Position numbers and translations under genes: made by a program. Under the pieces are notes generated by a model, which did not search any database, was not told the DNA's origin, and saw only the letters and a program-made list of their open reading frames with translations. A stretch of 63,714 nt of DNA from Polynucleobacter kasalickyi (lineage in GTDB: Bacteria; Pseudomonadota; Gammaproteobacteria; Burkholderiales; Burkholderiaceae), in NCBI RefSeq assembly GCF_900176405.1, contig NZ_FWXJ01000016.1:1-63714 (forward strand), read 5' to 3'. Each line of letters starts with the position of its first letter. The stretch's first letter is position 1. Shown here in pieces: positions 35,102-44,626 of this stretch.

Positions 35102-36121
35102 TTATTGTGGTTTAAGTCCAATGCTTTGAATCAGTTTTGAGTAACGTATAAAGTCTGCTTCGATGACTTCTTTAAAGGCTTGAGAAGTATATGATTGAAC
35201 ATATAATTCCATTCCCTTTAACTTCTCAATCACTTCTTTTTGGGACATTGCTATGTTGATAGCACGGTTCATTTTTTGAATGATTTCTGGAGAGGTCCCT
35301 GCAGGAGCTACATAGCCAAACCAACCCGTCGCATTAAACCCTGGGACTACTTCACTGGCTAATTGCGCATCAGGCCAAGTGGCAGGGCTAGTTGCAGCCG
35401 TAATACCTAACAGCTTTAATTTCCCTGCCTGAATTTGCGGCACAAAGGTCGCCATGCCTAAAATTCCGACTTGTACCTGTCCGCCAATGACGTCAGTAGT
35501 TACTTGCACGCTCCCTTTATAGGGCACATGAATGTAGTCAAATCCTGCGCGCATTCTGAGGTCTTCGAAGGTTAAAAACGGATAGCCACCCTCTCCGTTG
35601 GTAGCGAGGGTTAAAGTGTTTGGGTTTGCTTTGGCATAAGCAATCATCTCTTTTAGGTTGTTAAAGGGTGTATTGGGAGTTGCCACAATCCCCTGAAAAT
35701 TGGTTGAAATGAGAGCAATAGGCTCTAAGTCTTTGAGTGGATTGTATTTGACACTTTTAAGTGTGTTGGGTAAGACAATTAAATTACCTGTTTGAGCGGA
35801 AGCAAAGGTATAGCCATCTGGACTTGACCTGACTAAATTAGCGATACCAATGGAGCCACTACCACCGACAACGTTTTCAACAATAATCGGCTGCCCGAGT
35901 ATTTCGGTCAGCTTCGGAGCAATCATTCGCGTGGTCAAGTCGATTGAATCACCCGGTGGAAACGGGATAATGATTTTGATGGGCTTATTAGGCCAAGCTT
36001 GTGCGAATGCCATCGGTGCGTGCAGTGCGTGCAAAATACAGATGACACTTAAAATAGAAAAATAAAAATACTTTCGAAAAAGCGAGCGTTTTCCTATACC
36101 AATCAGTGGATTGATTACCAT
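35102..36121 (-). CDS. Bug/TctC-family periplasmic solute receptor
   Basis: A 339-residue receptor. A long N-terminal segment with a hydrophobic stretch (about 17-40, ending MAFAQAWPNKPI) is the signal peptide; a shorter start inside it is possible. Hallmarks: IIIPFPPGDSIDLTTRM, VVGGSGSIGIANLV, HVPYKGSVQVTTDVIGGQVQ. On the minus strand it lies upstream of the CocE-type hydrolase gene with a 21-bp gap, so the two probably form an operon, with the receptor first. Confidence 0.9.
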   Translation of the reverse strand: MVINPLIGIGKRSLFRKYFYFSILSVICILHALHAPMAFAQAWPNKPIKIIIPFPPGDSIDLTTRMIAPKLTEILGQPIIVENVVGGSGSIGIANLVRSSPDGYTFASAQTGNLIVLPNTLKSVKYNPLKDLEPIALISTNFQGIVATPNTPFNNLKEMIAYAKANPNTLTLATNGEGGYPFLTFEDLRMRAGFDYIHVPYKGSVQVTTDVIGGQVQVGILGMATFVPQIQAGKLKLLGITAATSPATWPDAQLASEVVPGFNATGWFGYVAPAGTSPEIIQKMNRAINIAMSQKEVIEKLKGMELYVQSYTSQAFKEVIEADFIRYSKLIQSIGLKPQ

Positions 36122-36318
36122 GTCTTTGCCTCCCTAATATTTTCTTTTTTTAAAGCCTACTCTAGAAGTTTAGAAATATCAATACGGACAAATCCCCCTT
36201 TGCTGATTTAGGTGCAAAGTAAGCATAAAAACCAGCCAGAAAAGAAACGTGGAGTGATTGACCAATTAGAATAGTCTTATCGATAAGATTTACTGCAAAA
36301 ACCTTTTAAATAATAAAT

Positions 36319-37536
36319 ATGAAGACAAAAAATATCATTATTTGCATGCTCTGTTCACAAGTCTTAACCCTGTTGGGTTTTGCGAGCTATGCGGTGACCT
36401 TAAATACACTTCAACAAGAATGGCATTTATCAAATTTTCAGTCTGGTTTCATCGCCAGTATCTTTTTCTTTGGTTATATTGGGTTTGTCTCCTGTGCCAC
36501 GGTATTAACCGATCGTTTAGACGCGAGAAAAATTTACTTAGTTGGCGTTTTTATCGAATTCATCGGCCTCATTGGTTTAGCAACCATGACGAATGGCTTT
36601 TATAGTGCTTTATTTTTTATGTTTTTAAATGGTGCTGGCGTCGCTGGTGCTTATATGCCCGGTTTAAAAATTATCACTGACAGAGTCAAGACCGGTGAAT
36701 TGACTCGGTACATTTCTTTTTATACTGCTTCTTTTGGCATTGGAGTTGGTTTTTCTTATCTCTTGTCAGGCTTCATCTTAAAGTTGCTCAATTGGCATTA
36801 TGTCTATGGAGTGATTGCGGTTGGCCCATTACTTGCAGGAGCCATTGTTTATTTTTTGATAGAGCCACTCAGAGATAAAAAATGGCAAGGTAAACTCAAC
36901 CTCCATTGGCGAGATATTTTTCCGATTGCTCGCTGGAAACTTGTTTTAGAAAATAAAGATGCTTCTACTTATATTTGGGGCTACGTGGTACATTCCCTAG
37001 AGTTATTTGCATCAAGAAGTTGGTTAGTCGCCTTCTTTTTGATTTGCGCAGCAAATTCGGATCAATCGTTTTTGCTCAGTGGTACTGAATCAGCTAGCCT
37101 CATTAATTTTTTTGGGGTACCCGCCTCAATTCTGGGTAACGAAATTGCTATCCGAATTGGGCGAAAAAAATGGATCTACACCGCCATGATTTTGAGTACT
37201 ATTTTCGGTATCCTACTGGCCATGTCGATTGGTCAAGCATGGTGGTTAGTGATGATTTTTGCAGTCCTGCATACGTTGTTTATTATGGCGGATTCTGCTA
37301 CCTTAACAGCTGGGTTGGTTACTAGCACTTCTGATCAACTGAAGGGTGCTGCGATGGGATTGCATTCGATGATGGGTTTTGGTGGTGGACTATTAGGACC
37401 ATCTATCTTTGGATTTGTCTTAGATGTGTCTGGCGGACAACAACAACCCGTAGCTTGGGTGTTTGCCTATGTATCAATTGTGATTTGGGGATGTATTTTT
37501 GTTGCTTACCATGTAAGAAGAAAAATAATCGCTTAA
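36319..37536 (+). CDS. Major facilitator superfamily transporter
   Basis: A 405-residue inner-membrane protein with about 12 hydrophobic segments and the MFS loop-2/3 signature in the form VLTDRLDARKIYLVG. It has no signal peptide and no fused domain. It likely exports or imports a small organic compound with protons; the substrate is unknown. It is followed on the same strand by an EamA-family transporter. Confidence 0.87.
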   Translation: MKTKNIIICMLCSQVLTLLGFASYAVTLNTLQQEWHLSNFQSGFIASIFFFGYIGFVSCATVLTDRLDARKIYLVGVFIEFIGLIGLATMTNGFYSALFFMFLNGAGVAGAYMPGLKIITDRVKTGELTRYISFYTASFGIGVGFSYLLSGFILKLLNWHYVYGVIAVGPLLAGAIVYFLIEPLRDKKWQGKLNLHWRDIFPIARWKLVLENKDASTYIWGYVVHSLELFASRSWLVAFFLICAANSDQSFLLSGTESASLINFFGVPASILGNEIAIRIGRKKWIYTAMILSTIFGILLAMSIGQAWWLVMIFAVLHTLFIMADSATLTAGLVTSTSDQLKGAAMGLHSMMGFGGGLLGPSIFGFVLDVSGGQQQPVAWVFAYVSIVIWGCIFVAYHVRRKIIA

Positions 37537-37650
37537 ATTACTAATTACTTTTTTTAAGAAAATTCATTCAATGTGAGATAGTTGAAACGTTATCTCATCA
37601 AAGCTATAAAATTAACTAAAGTTTTGAATCACCTTATAAAGTCTAAATCC

Positions 37651-38514
37651 ATGCAAAATGCTTACTTACCACTCGCCTTAATTTCAATGTGTTGTTACGG
37701 ATTAGGAGATTTGGTTTTTAAATTTGCTGCTCGTAAAGGAATTCCGGCGCATCGATTCATCGTTTTACAAACCGTGTTTTTTCTACCTAGTGCCCTTTTG
37801 TTGGGGTGGGTGACGGGTTCTCTTCATTTTGGTGTGCCCTTCTTATTTGGAATGTGTGCTGGTTTGACTCTGTACTTTGCGTTGCTGTACTTTTCGATTA
37901 GTTTGAATACTGGGGACGTTAGCGTGGTAGCACCAGTTTTTAGAAGCAGCTTTGTTTTATCAGCGACCCTAGCACTGCTTTTTTTAAATGAGTCTTTAAC
38001 GATGAATAAGGGCTTTGCCTTTGTGCTCTTAATCATTGCAGCATTTTTATTGCTGAGTAATCTCTCGTTTCGTTCAACGAACCCTAGCCCTTCAAAAACG
38101 AGTAAAACTTATTTCCGTTCTCTTGCGATTGCAACGGTCCTATTAGGCATTACCGGCTTTATTTATAAATTGGGTGCGATCGCTGGAGGAAACTCGATTT
38201 CAATCGTCGCAGGGCAGGCAGTGGTCTTTTTCACGATGGCGTTTTCTTCTTGTTACTACAAAGATAAAAAAATTATCTTTTTGTGGAAGTATCTTTATTT
38301 AGGATTTATTACGGCACTCTTCTTATTTTTAGCGCTCTATTTTTTACTTGAGGCCTTGAAATCAGGCCCTGCAAGCACGGTGGTAACCATTTCACAGATG
38401 GGTTTTGTGGTCACTGCAATCTTAGGTATCTTTATTTTTAAAGAAAAAATTTCCGTCAGAAAAGTCCTTGGTTTAGTTTGCTCGATCGCGGCGATGATAC
38501 TGCTAGCAATCTAA
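37651..38514 (+). CDS. EamA/DMT-family transporter
   Basis: A 287-residue membrane protein with about ten hydrophobic segments in two EamA halves. I chose the ATG at 37651 (MQNAYLPLALISM) because a TTG start at 37582 would add a charged, non-hydrophobic tail before the first membrane segment. Members move metabolites and amino acids. The gene ends 2 bp from the end of the opposite-strand Bug gene. Confidence 0.85.
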   Translation: MQNAYLPLALISMCCYGLGDLVFKFAARKGIPAHRFIVLQTVFFLPSALLLGWVTGSLHFGVPFLFGMCAGLTLYFALLYFSISLNTGDVSVVAPVFRSSFVLSATLALLFLNESLTMNKGFAFVLLIIAAFLLLSNLSFRSTNPSPSKTSKTYFRSLAIATVLLGITGFIYKLGAIAGGNSISIVAGQAVVFFTMAFSSCYYKDKKIIFLWKYLYLGFITALFLFLALYFLLEALKSGPASTVVTISQMGFVVTAILGIFIFKEKISVRKVLGLVCSIAAMILLAI

Positions 38515-38516
38515 AT

Positions 38517-39473
38517 TTATTCTGCCTTAATCCCCGTTAATTTCACAATATTAGCCCAGTTGGCATTATCTTTTTTCAATAGCGCGCCTAATGTTTCTGC
38601 TGAACCAGGATCCGGATCATATGCTAAGGCAATTAACTGTTGTTTGATCTCTGGAGTATTCAGGCATTGAATGAAAGCTTGATTGATGCGTTGAACAATG
38701 TTTTTAGGTACTCCAGTCGGTCCAAAGATGCCATACCAAGTATTTAATTCAAAGCCAGGAACTGTCTCAGCGATGGTTGGAACAGTGGCGAGAATTGGTG
38801 TGCGCTTTAAAGTAGTTGTTCCTAAAGGAATTAACTTACCAGCTTGAACTTGGGCAAGTACCGTCGAGGTGTTGGTGATTAAAACATCAACTTCATTCGC
38901 AAGTACTGCAGAAACCGCTGGCCCACCGCCTTTGTAGGGAATATGGGTAAATTTGGTACCGGTTAAGTTCCCTAGTAACTCCATGCCTAAATGTGGCGTA
39001 CTGCCAATACCAGCAGAAGAGTAATTAATTTTCCCGGGTTCTGATTTTGCCAACTCGATTAATTCAGTAATATTTTTTGCTTTGAATTTTGGGTTGGCGA
39101 CCAAAACACTTGGCGTATTTACCATGAGTGCTATGGGCGTTAAATCTTTTACAGGATCAAATGGGAGTTGAGCGTAGAGTGCCGAACTAATCGGCAATGA
39201 GCTATTCCCGAGGAGAAGAGTGTACCCATCAGGTGCCGATTTTGCTACGTAATCTGCACCAATATTACCGTTCGCGCCAGGCTTATTGTCTAAAATGATT
39301 GCTTGACCAAGTAACTCTGATAAGCGCTTACTTAATGGTCGCATTAAGACATCAGCACCACCACCTGGAGGAAAAGGTACGACAATTTTTATTGGCTTCG
39401 TGGGATATTCTTGCGCAATACAAATTTGGCTTGTAAAAACGAAAGCACTAAGAATTAATATTAATTTTTTCAT
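38517..39473 (-). CDS. Bug/TctC-family periplasmic solute receptor
   Basis: A 318-residue receptor with a short signal peptide (MKKLILILSAFVFTSQICIA) and IVVPFPPGGGADVLMRPL, GANGNIGADYVAKSAPDGYT, HIPYKGGGPAVSAVLANEVD. It is a single minus-strand gene with its own upstream region. Confidence 0.92.
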   Translation of the reverse strand: MKKLILILSAFVFTSQICIAQEYPTKPIKIVVPFPPGGGADVLMRPLSKRLSELLGQAIILDNKPGANGNIGADYVAKSAPDGYTLLLGNSSLPISSALYAQLPFDPVKDLTPIALMVNTPSVLVANPKFKAKNITELIELAKSEPGKINYSSAGIGSTPHLGMELLGNLTGTKFTHIPYKGGGPAVSAVLANEVDVLITNTSTVLAQVQAGKLIPLGTTTLKRTPILATVPTIAETVPGFELNTWYGIFGPTGVPKNIVQRINQAFIQCLNTPEIKQQLIALAYDPDPGSAETLGALLKKDNANWANIVKLTGIKAE

Positions 39474-39787
39474 TTAAAGTCTCCTGAGCTGATGACGACT
39501 TCGCATTTTTTTAAATAATTTTCTTTGCAAAGCTCTCTGATTAATCAGTTTATATGAATAATTGTAAGTTACGGAAATTTCCCACTGAACAATTCTTAAA
39601 ATAAACGAACTCTCCTGAACTCTATAAATAGAAAGAGACTCATCGATGAATAGTCTTTAGGCGATCATATCTAGGTGCTGAAACTCAGATAGTTCAGAGG
39701 AAGATTGAATGATTATTAGCAGAGCCTCACTAAAGTGTAAGAAATCCTAGGAGATAATGGAGTTCATTCAATCACGAAAAAATTGAG
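39474..39787. other. Divergent promoter region
   Basis: 314 bp between a minus-strand Bug gene and a plus-strand VOC gene. It should hold both promoters. No gene is seen. Confidence 0.45.
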
Positions 39788-40168
39788 ATGTCTAAATCTA
39801 ATAATCCTGTCACTTGGTTCGAAATCTATGTTGATGATATGGAGCGAGCCAAAAATTTTTACGAAAAAGTATTTGATTGCTTCTTAGAACCGCAAACTAC
39901 TGATGGTAGCTTTGAAGTTTTACAATTTCCTGATGCGATTCATAGCAATGGTGCGATGGGTGCCTTAGTGAAGCACCCAATGCGAAGACCGTCCTTAGAA
40001 GGAACTTTAGTCTATTTTCATAGTCATGATTGCGCAGTTCAATCAGCGATTGCTCTGCAAAATGGTGGGCAATTATTTAAACCCAAATCGAGCATTGGCC
40101 CCAATGGTTTTATCGCAATTATTGGTGATACCGAAGGTAATGCGATTGGACTCCATTCCTTTGAGTAA
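39788..40168 (+). CDS. VOC-family (glyoxalase/bleomycin-resistance fold) protein
   Basis: A 126-residue single-module VOC protein: NPVTWFEIYVDDMERAKNFYEKVF at the N-terminus, and GFIAIIGDTEGNAIGLHS at the C-terminus. It should dimerise to form a metal or ligand site. The substrate is unknown. It ends 37 bp from the end of a convergent aminotransferase gene. Confidence 0.87.
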   Translation: MSKSNNPVTWFEIYVDDMERAKNFYEKVFDCFLEPQTTDGSFEVLQFPDAIHSNGAMGALVKHPMRRPSLEGTLVYFHSHDCAVQSAIALQNGGQLFKPKSSIGPNGFIAIIGDTEGNAIGLHSFE

Positions 40169-40204
40169 TCTATAAAAGAATCCAAAATCTAAAATTTGAG
40201 CAGT

Positions 40205-41398
40205 TTAACTAGCAATTGTCCGCAATCGATTGAGTGCGGTTTTTAAAGTCTCCTCCTTTTTGGCATAACAAAATCGAATCACATTAGAATTCGTTGCAGA
40301 ACTATAAAATGCTGACACTGGAATTGCGGCAACTTTTATTTCCTTCGTTAACCATTGGCAAAAGTCTACCTCATTGAATTTCGCCTCTGGAATCCTTAAA
40401 TTGGAGTAGTCAACACACTGAAAATAAGTTCCTTTAGACGGAAGCAATGAAAAGCGCGTATCAATTAAACCAGCCTTAAAGAAATCTCGTTTTTCCTGAT
40501 AAAAAGCTGGTAACTCCTTATATGCATTTGGATAGTTGAGGTAAGTGGCTAAACCATACTGCATAGGAGTATTTACTGTGAAAACATTAAATTGATGCAC
40601 TTTACGAAATTCTGCCATTAACTCTTTAGGTGCTGCGACATAGCCCACTTTCCAACCTGTTACATGAAAAGTTTTACCAAAACTGGAAATAACGAAGCTT
40701 CTTTGACAGAGTTCTGGATGACGAGAAATACTTTGATGGTGCTCATTGTCAAATACCATGTGCTCGTAAACTTCATCACTACAAATGAGTGCATTGGTTG
40801 GCCTCACCAAGTCGGCAAGTCGCTCCAAGTCCTCACTTTCCCATACCATCCCAGTTGGATTGTGAGGAGAGTTGATCATGATGAGCCGAGTTTTAGGATT
40901 AATTGCCTTTGCTAGGTCATCCCAAGGAAGGACATATTTTGCTACCAGACCCAAAGTATTTCTTTGCGGAATCATTTTTACTGAGATGGCTTTCCCACCC
41001 GCCAAGTGGATTGCCGGAAGATAAGAGTCATAGACTGGTTCAATCACTACAACTTCTTCACCTGGCCTTACCGTGGCTAAAACGACAGTTAAGATAGCTT
41101 GGGTTGCTCCTGCTGTAACCGTAATTTCATCATCGGATGAGTAATATTTACCATAAAGGTCTTGAATTTTTGCAGAAATTTTATTTCTTAATTCTGGGAT
41201 GCCGGTCATTGGGGGGTATTGATTCTGATCCCCTCGCATGGCTTTCTCCACACCATCTAATAATTGGGGATCACAGCTAAAGTCAGGAAATCCTTGGCCT
41301 AAGTTGATTGCATTATGTTCCCGCGCTAAAGCGGACATCACGGTAAAAATAGTAGTTTCCATCTCTGGAAATTTAGATTGCAATAGTTTTTGGGTCAT
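40205..41398 (-). CDS. Methionine-type aminotransferase (class I/II, YbdL-like)
   Basis: A PLP-dependent aminotransferase of 397 residues from the ATG at 41398, which aligns best with the family start (SKFPEMETTIFTVMSALA); upstream starts at 41410 and 41434 (GTG) are possible. Family landmarks: INLGQGFPDF, QYPPMTGIPELR, VTAGATQAIL, the NSPHNPTG motif and the PLP lysine in SSFGKTFHVTGWK. Such enzymes transaminate methionine, glutamine or aromatic amino acids with 2-oxo acids. Confidence 0.88.
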   Translation of the reverse strand: MTQKLLQSKFPEMETTIFTVMSALAREHNAINLGQGFPDFSCDPQLLDGVEKAMRGDQNQYPPMTGIPELRNKISAKIQDLYGKYYSSDDEITVTAGATQAILTVVLATVRPGEEVVVIEPVYDSYLPAIHLAGGKAISVKMIPQRNTLGLVAKYVLPWDDLAKAINPKTRLIMINSPHNPTGMVWESEDLERLADLVRPTNALICSDEVYEHMVFDNEHHQSISRHPELCQRSFVISSFGKTFHVTGWKVGYVAAPKELMAEFRKVHQFNVFTVNTPMQYGLATYLNYPNAYKELPAFYQEKRDFFKAGLIDTRFSLLPSKGTYFQCVDYSNLRIPEAKFNEVDFCQWLTKEIKVAAIPVSAFYSSATNSNVIRFCYAKKEETLKTALNRLRTIAS

Positions 41399-41657
41399 CA
41401 CTGGAGTCATTGAAAGGCAAAAGAAGTAATTCACTCATTTTACTCGCCCCAATAATCCTCCTTAAAGGTGGTCTGAATTCTAGAATAAACAGTTAAAATG
41501 ACCTTATATATCAAATTCGGTATAACGAAACAATTTAATGTTGGTGGTTAAAAACAATGAACCTCATTTATTATTTGAGATTGTTGTTCAATCAGTATGC
41601 GTTAAATAAATAATTATTTCAGATTGATTGTAATGACAATTTTTACGAGACAAACTT

Positions 41658-42521
41658 ATGACAACTTTAAAAGTACACAAATTAGCAGATGCCTTGGGCG
41701 CTGAGATTTCTGGTGTTGACCTTTCTAAGCCCATCGCAAAAGAGGATTTGGCACAGATTCTTAATGCTTGGAAAGAACACTTGGTACTCCGGTTTAGGGG
41801 GCGAGAGTTAAGTGATCCACAATTACTTGACGTGACCCGTAATTTTGGTGAAATCGACCCTCCAGGCCCTAACTCCTATGGAAAACCTTTCCTAGCCGAC
41901 TTTCCTGAAATGAATGTCATTTCAAATATCAAAGTGGGCGATCAGGCGATTGGTGGATTAGGTGATGGTGAGGCTTCTTGGCACGCGGATATGACTTATA
42001 TTGAAAATCCTCCGAAAGGATCTTTCTTGCATGCCTTAGAAATTCCTAAGGAAGGTGGAAATACCTCTTGGTCTAATATGTATTTAGCCTATCAAACATT
42101 ACCCGATGCATTGAAGAAAGAGATCAAAGGTCTTAAGGCGATTCATGACTCTACTTACAATAGTGCTGGCATGATTCGTAAAGGGATGAAAGATGTAACG
42201 GATCCAAGGGAAGCTCCTGGCGCTCATCATCCTTTGGTATCAGTCCATCCGGAAACAGGCCTACCCACGCTATTTTTAGGTCGTAGAAGAAATAGTTATA
42301 TTCTTGGGATGGATTTAGAAGCTAGTAATCAATTATTAGATGAGTTGTGGGATCATGCTGCCAAACCTGAGTTTACTTTTACCCAAATATGGCAATTGCA
42401 CGATTTGATCCTTTGGGATAACCGTTGTACTTTGCACCGTCGTGATAGTTTTGATCCTAATGCTAGACGCTTGATGCATCGTACTCAAATCAAAGGTAGT
42501 TCTGTCATTCCATTCGAATAA
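41658..42521 (+). CDS. TauD/TfdA-family Fe(II)/2-oxoglutarate dioxygenase
   Basis: A 287-residue dioxygenase with the iron ligands H109-x-D111 (SWHADMTY) and a distal histidine at H260 (CTLHRRD) with an arginine near 270-271 for 2-oxoglutarate. The family hydroxylates taurine, phenoxyacetates and other acids, using 2-oxoglutarate and O2. It is followed 4 bp later by an enolase-superfamily gene and then by a Bug receptor, so this trio probably takes up and degrades one organic acid. Confidence 0.92.
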   Translation: MTTLKVHKLADALGAEISGVDLSKPIAKEDLAQILNAWKEHLVLRFRGRELSDPQLLDVTRNFGEIDPPGPNSYGKPFLADFPEMNVISNIKVGDQAIGGLGDGEASWHADMTYIENPPKGSFLHALEIPKEGGNTSWSNMYLAYQTLPDALKKEIKGLKAIHDSTYNSAGMIRKGMKDVTDPREAPGAHHPLVSVHPETGLPTLFLGRRRNSYILGMDLEASNQLLDELWDHAAKPEFTFTQIWQLHDLILWDNRCTLHRRDSFDPNARRLMHRTQIKGSSVIPFE

Positions 42522-42525
42522 AAAT

Positions 42526-43644
42526 ATGAAATCAACTATTACTAAAGTAGAAGTCTTTGGCGTTGCAGTGCCACTCGTTGGTGGTGGCTTTAAAAATGCC
42601 TATGTCACTAAAACAGTCCAAAAAAGTGCCGTGATCCGGATTACTGATGACAGTGGTAATGTAGGCCTTGGCAATATTGATCCATCCCCCGGATACTCCG
42701 CAGAGTCGATTGAGGATTCGTTAAAAGTTCTTAAAGAAGTATTAGCTCCACTTGTTATTGGATTTGACACTTTCAATGTGCATCATTTGCTAAAAAAGAT
42801 GAATCAATCTGTTGAGCAGTTTTATGATGCGAAAGCAGCCATTGAAATGGCTTGTACCGATTTAATTTGTAGAAAACTAAACATTCCCGTATATACCTTG
42901 TTAGGTGGGAATGTTACTGAAAATGTCCTGTTCAATGCTTGGATTGGCATCCTACCGCCTGATGAGGCCGCTGCTGAGGCAAAAAAATGGTTTGATAAAG
43001 GTTTTCAATCAGCCAAAGTCAAGGTGGGTGCCGATATTTACGCCGATAGAGACCGGATTGCCGCGATTCGTGAAGCAGTTGGTCCTGAGATGAAACTTAG
43101 GGTAGATGCCAATGCAGGTTATACCGTTGAAGAATCTATTGCGCTTGGCAAGTTGCTCGAGCCTTTTAATTTACAACTGTTTGAGCAACCGGTGCATGCA
43201 GATGATTTAGACGGCATGGCCAAAGTAAGACAAGCGATTGGCATTCCTGTGATGGCAGATGAATCAATTATTGACCATGCCAGTTTGATTGCCGTGATTA
43301 AAAAAGATGCGGCAGATATCGTTAAATTAAAAGTAATGAAACAGGGTGGTTTTTTAATTGCTAGAAGAATGCTTGAAACGGCGAGTGCCGCTGGGCTCAA
43401 AGTAGTGATTGGACATGGTTTTGGTTTAGGAGTAAATACTGTTGCTGAAATTATGTTTGCAGCTTCCAGTGAAGATGTTTTGCCAGGACTTGAATGCGTA
43501 GGACCTCTAAAAACGGTGGATGATATTGTGCATCATAAGTTAGACATTTCTAGTGGTTCTTTAGCACTTCCAAGCGGCCCAGGCTTAGGGGTTGTTTTGG
43601 ATGATGAGAAAATCCAAAAATATAGTTTTTTTAAATCCATTTAA
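42526..43644 (+). CDS. Enolase-superfamily enzyme (muconate-lactonising type)
   Basis: A 372-residue protein of the mandelate racemase/muconate lactonising group. Catalytic residues of the MLE subgroup are visible: K164-x-K166 (AKVKVG), metal ligands D194 (VDAN), E220 (FEQP) and D245 (ADES), and the opposite lysine in KLK at 267-269. It likely acts as a cycloisomerase, epimerase or dehydratase on a carboxylate. It starts 4 bp after the TauD-like gene and is followed 23 bp later by a Bug gene. Confidence 0.9.
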   Translation: MKSTITKVEVFGVAVPLVGGGFKNAYVTKTVQKSAVIRITDDSGNVGLGNIDPSPGYSAESIEDSLKVLKEVLAPLVIGFDTFNVHHLLKKMNQSVEQFYDAKAAIEMACTDLICRKLNIPVYTLLGGNVTENVLFNAWIGILPPDEAAAEAKKWFDKGFQSAKVKVGADIYADRDRIAAIREAVGPEMKLRVDANAGYTVEESIALGKLLEPFNLQLFEQPVHADDLDGMAKVRQAIGIPVMADESIIDHASLIAVIKKDAADIVKLKVMKQGGFLIARRMLETASAAGLKVVIGHGFGLGVNTVAEIMFAASSEDVLPGLECVGPLKTVDDIVHHKLDISSGSLALPSGPGLGVVLDDEKIQKYSFFKSI

Positions 43645-43667
43645 TACCTTTTTTTAAACAACTCTCT

Positions 43668-44624
43668 ATGATTCGTAGCAAAAATATTGTATTTCTTCTG
43701 AGTATCTTATTTAGTAGTCTTGGTTTTGCTCAAGGTAGTAAAACGACGACTATTATTGTGCCATTCGCCTCTAGTGGGACAGTAGATATTGTCGCCAGAC
43801 AATTAGCCCCGGACTTAAGTAAGTTGTTGGGAGACTCAGTTGTGATTGAGAATCGAGGTGGGGGTGGTGGTACGATTGGTACGACAAAATTAGCGACTTC
43901 TAATCCAGATGGAAAAACGCTGATGTTTCATCATATGGGGTTTGTATTTAATCCTGCTTTGTACGATAAACTCCCTTTTGATACGCGTCGGGACATTATT
44001 CCTTTAGCTAGTATTGGTGTGACCCCAAATGTTTTAGTGGTTACTAACGCACTGCCAGTAAAAAACGTTTCTGAGTTTTTGGCTTACGTAAATAAATATC
44101 CAGATAAGGTGAATTTTGGCTCCGGTGGCGTTGGAAGTGCTGGCCATTTAGCCATGGAAATGCTGAAAGATAGAGCACATTTTCGGGCGACGCATATTCC
44201 CTATAAAGGATCAGGTCCAGCTATTGTTGATTTAATTAGTGGCCAAATTCAAGTGATGTTTATGACCATTGCGGCAATTAAACCTTACATTGATTCTGGT
44301 CAGGTGAGAGCTATTGCAACCTCCGGTTTAGTGCGGACACCCTCCTTGCCAACGATTCCAACTTTAGATGAGAGTGGCTTAAAAGGCTTTAGTTTCGAGC
44401 CTTGGTATGGGTCATTTGCACCGGCAAAAACGCCACCGAAAACTTTAGATCAAATCCATAAAGCCATTAATGAATCCTTAAAAGATCCTGAGAATCAAAC
44501 TAAACTTCTAGCACAAGGTTTAGAGGTAAAACCAATGAGTAGAGCGCAGTTTGCAGATCAAGTTGAGCTGGATCTTGTGAAATGGGATAAATTAATCAGA
44601 AAACTTGAGATTAAGGCTGATTAA
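43668..44624 (+). CDS. Bug/TctC-family periplasmic solute receptor
   Basis: A 318-residue receptor with a signal peptide (MIRSKNIVFLLSILFSSLG, cleavage near FAQGS), IIVPFASSGTVDIVARQL, GGGGTIGTTKLATSNPDGKT and HIPYKGSGPAIVDLISGQIQ. It is the third gene of the TauD-enolase-Bug run and probably binds their substrate in the periplasm. It ends 2 bp from the convergent LacI-type regulator gene. Confidence 0.92.
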   Translation: MIRSKNIVFLLSILFSSLGFAQGSKTTTIIVPFASSGTVDIVARQLAPDLSKLLGDSVVIENRGGGGGTIGTTKLATSNPDGKTLMFHHMGFVFNPALYDKLPFDTRRDIIPLASIGVTPNVLVVTNALPVKNVSEFLAYVNKYPDKVNFGSGGVGSAGHLAMEMLKDRAHFRATHIPYKGSGPAIVDLISGQIQVMFMTIAAIKPYIDSGQVRAIATSGLVRTPSLPTIPTLDESGLKGFSFEPWYGSFAPAKTPPKTLDQIHKAINESLKDPENQTKLLAQGLEVKPMSRAQFADQVELDLVKWDKLIRKLEIKAD

Positions 44625-44626
44625 TT

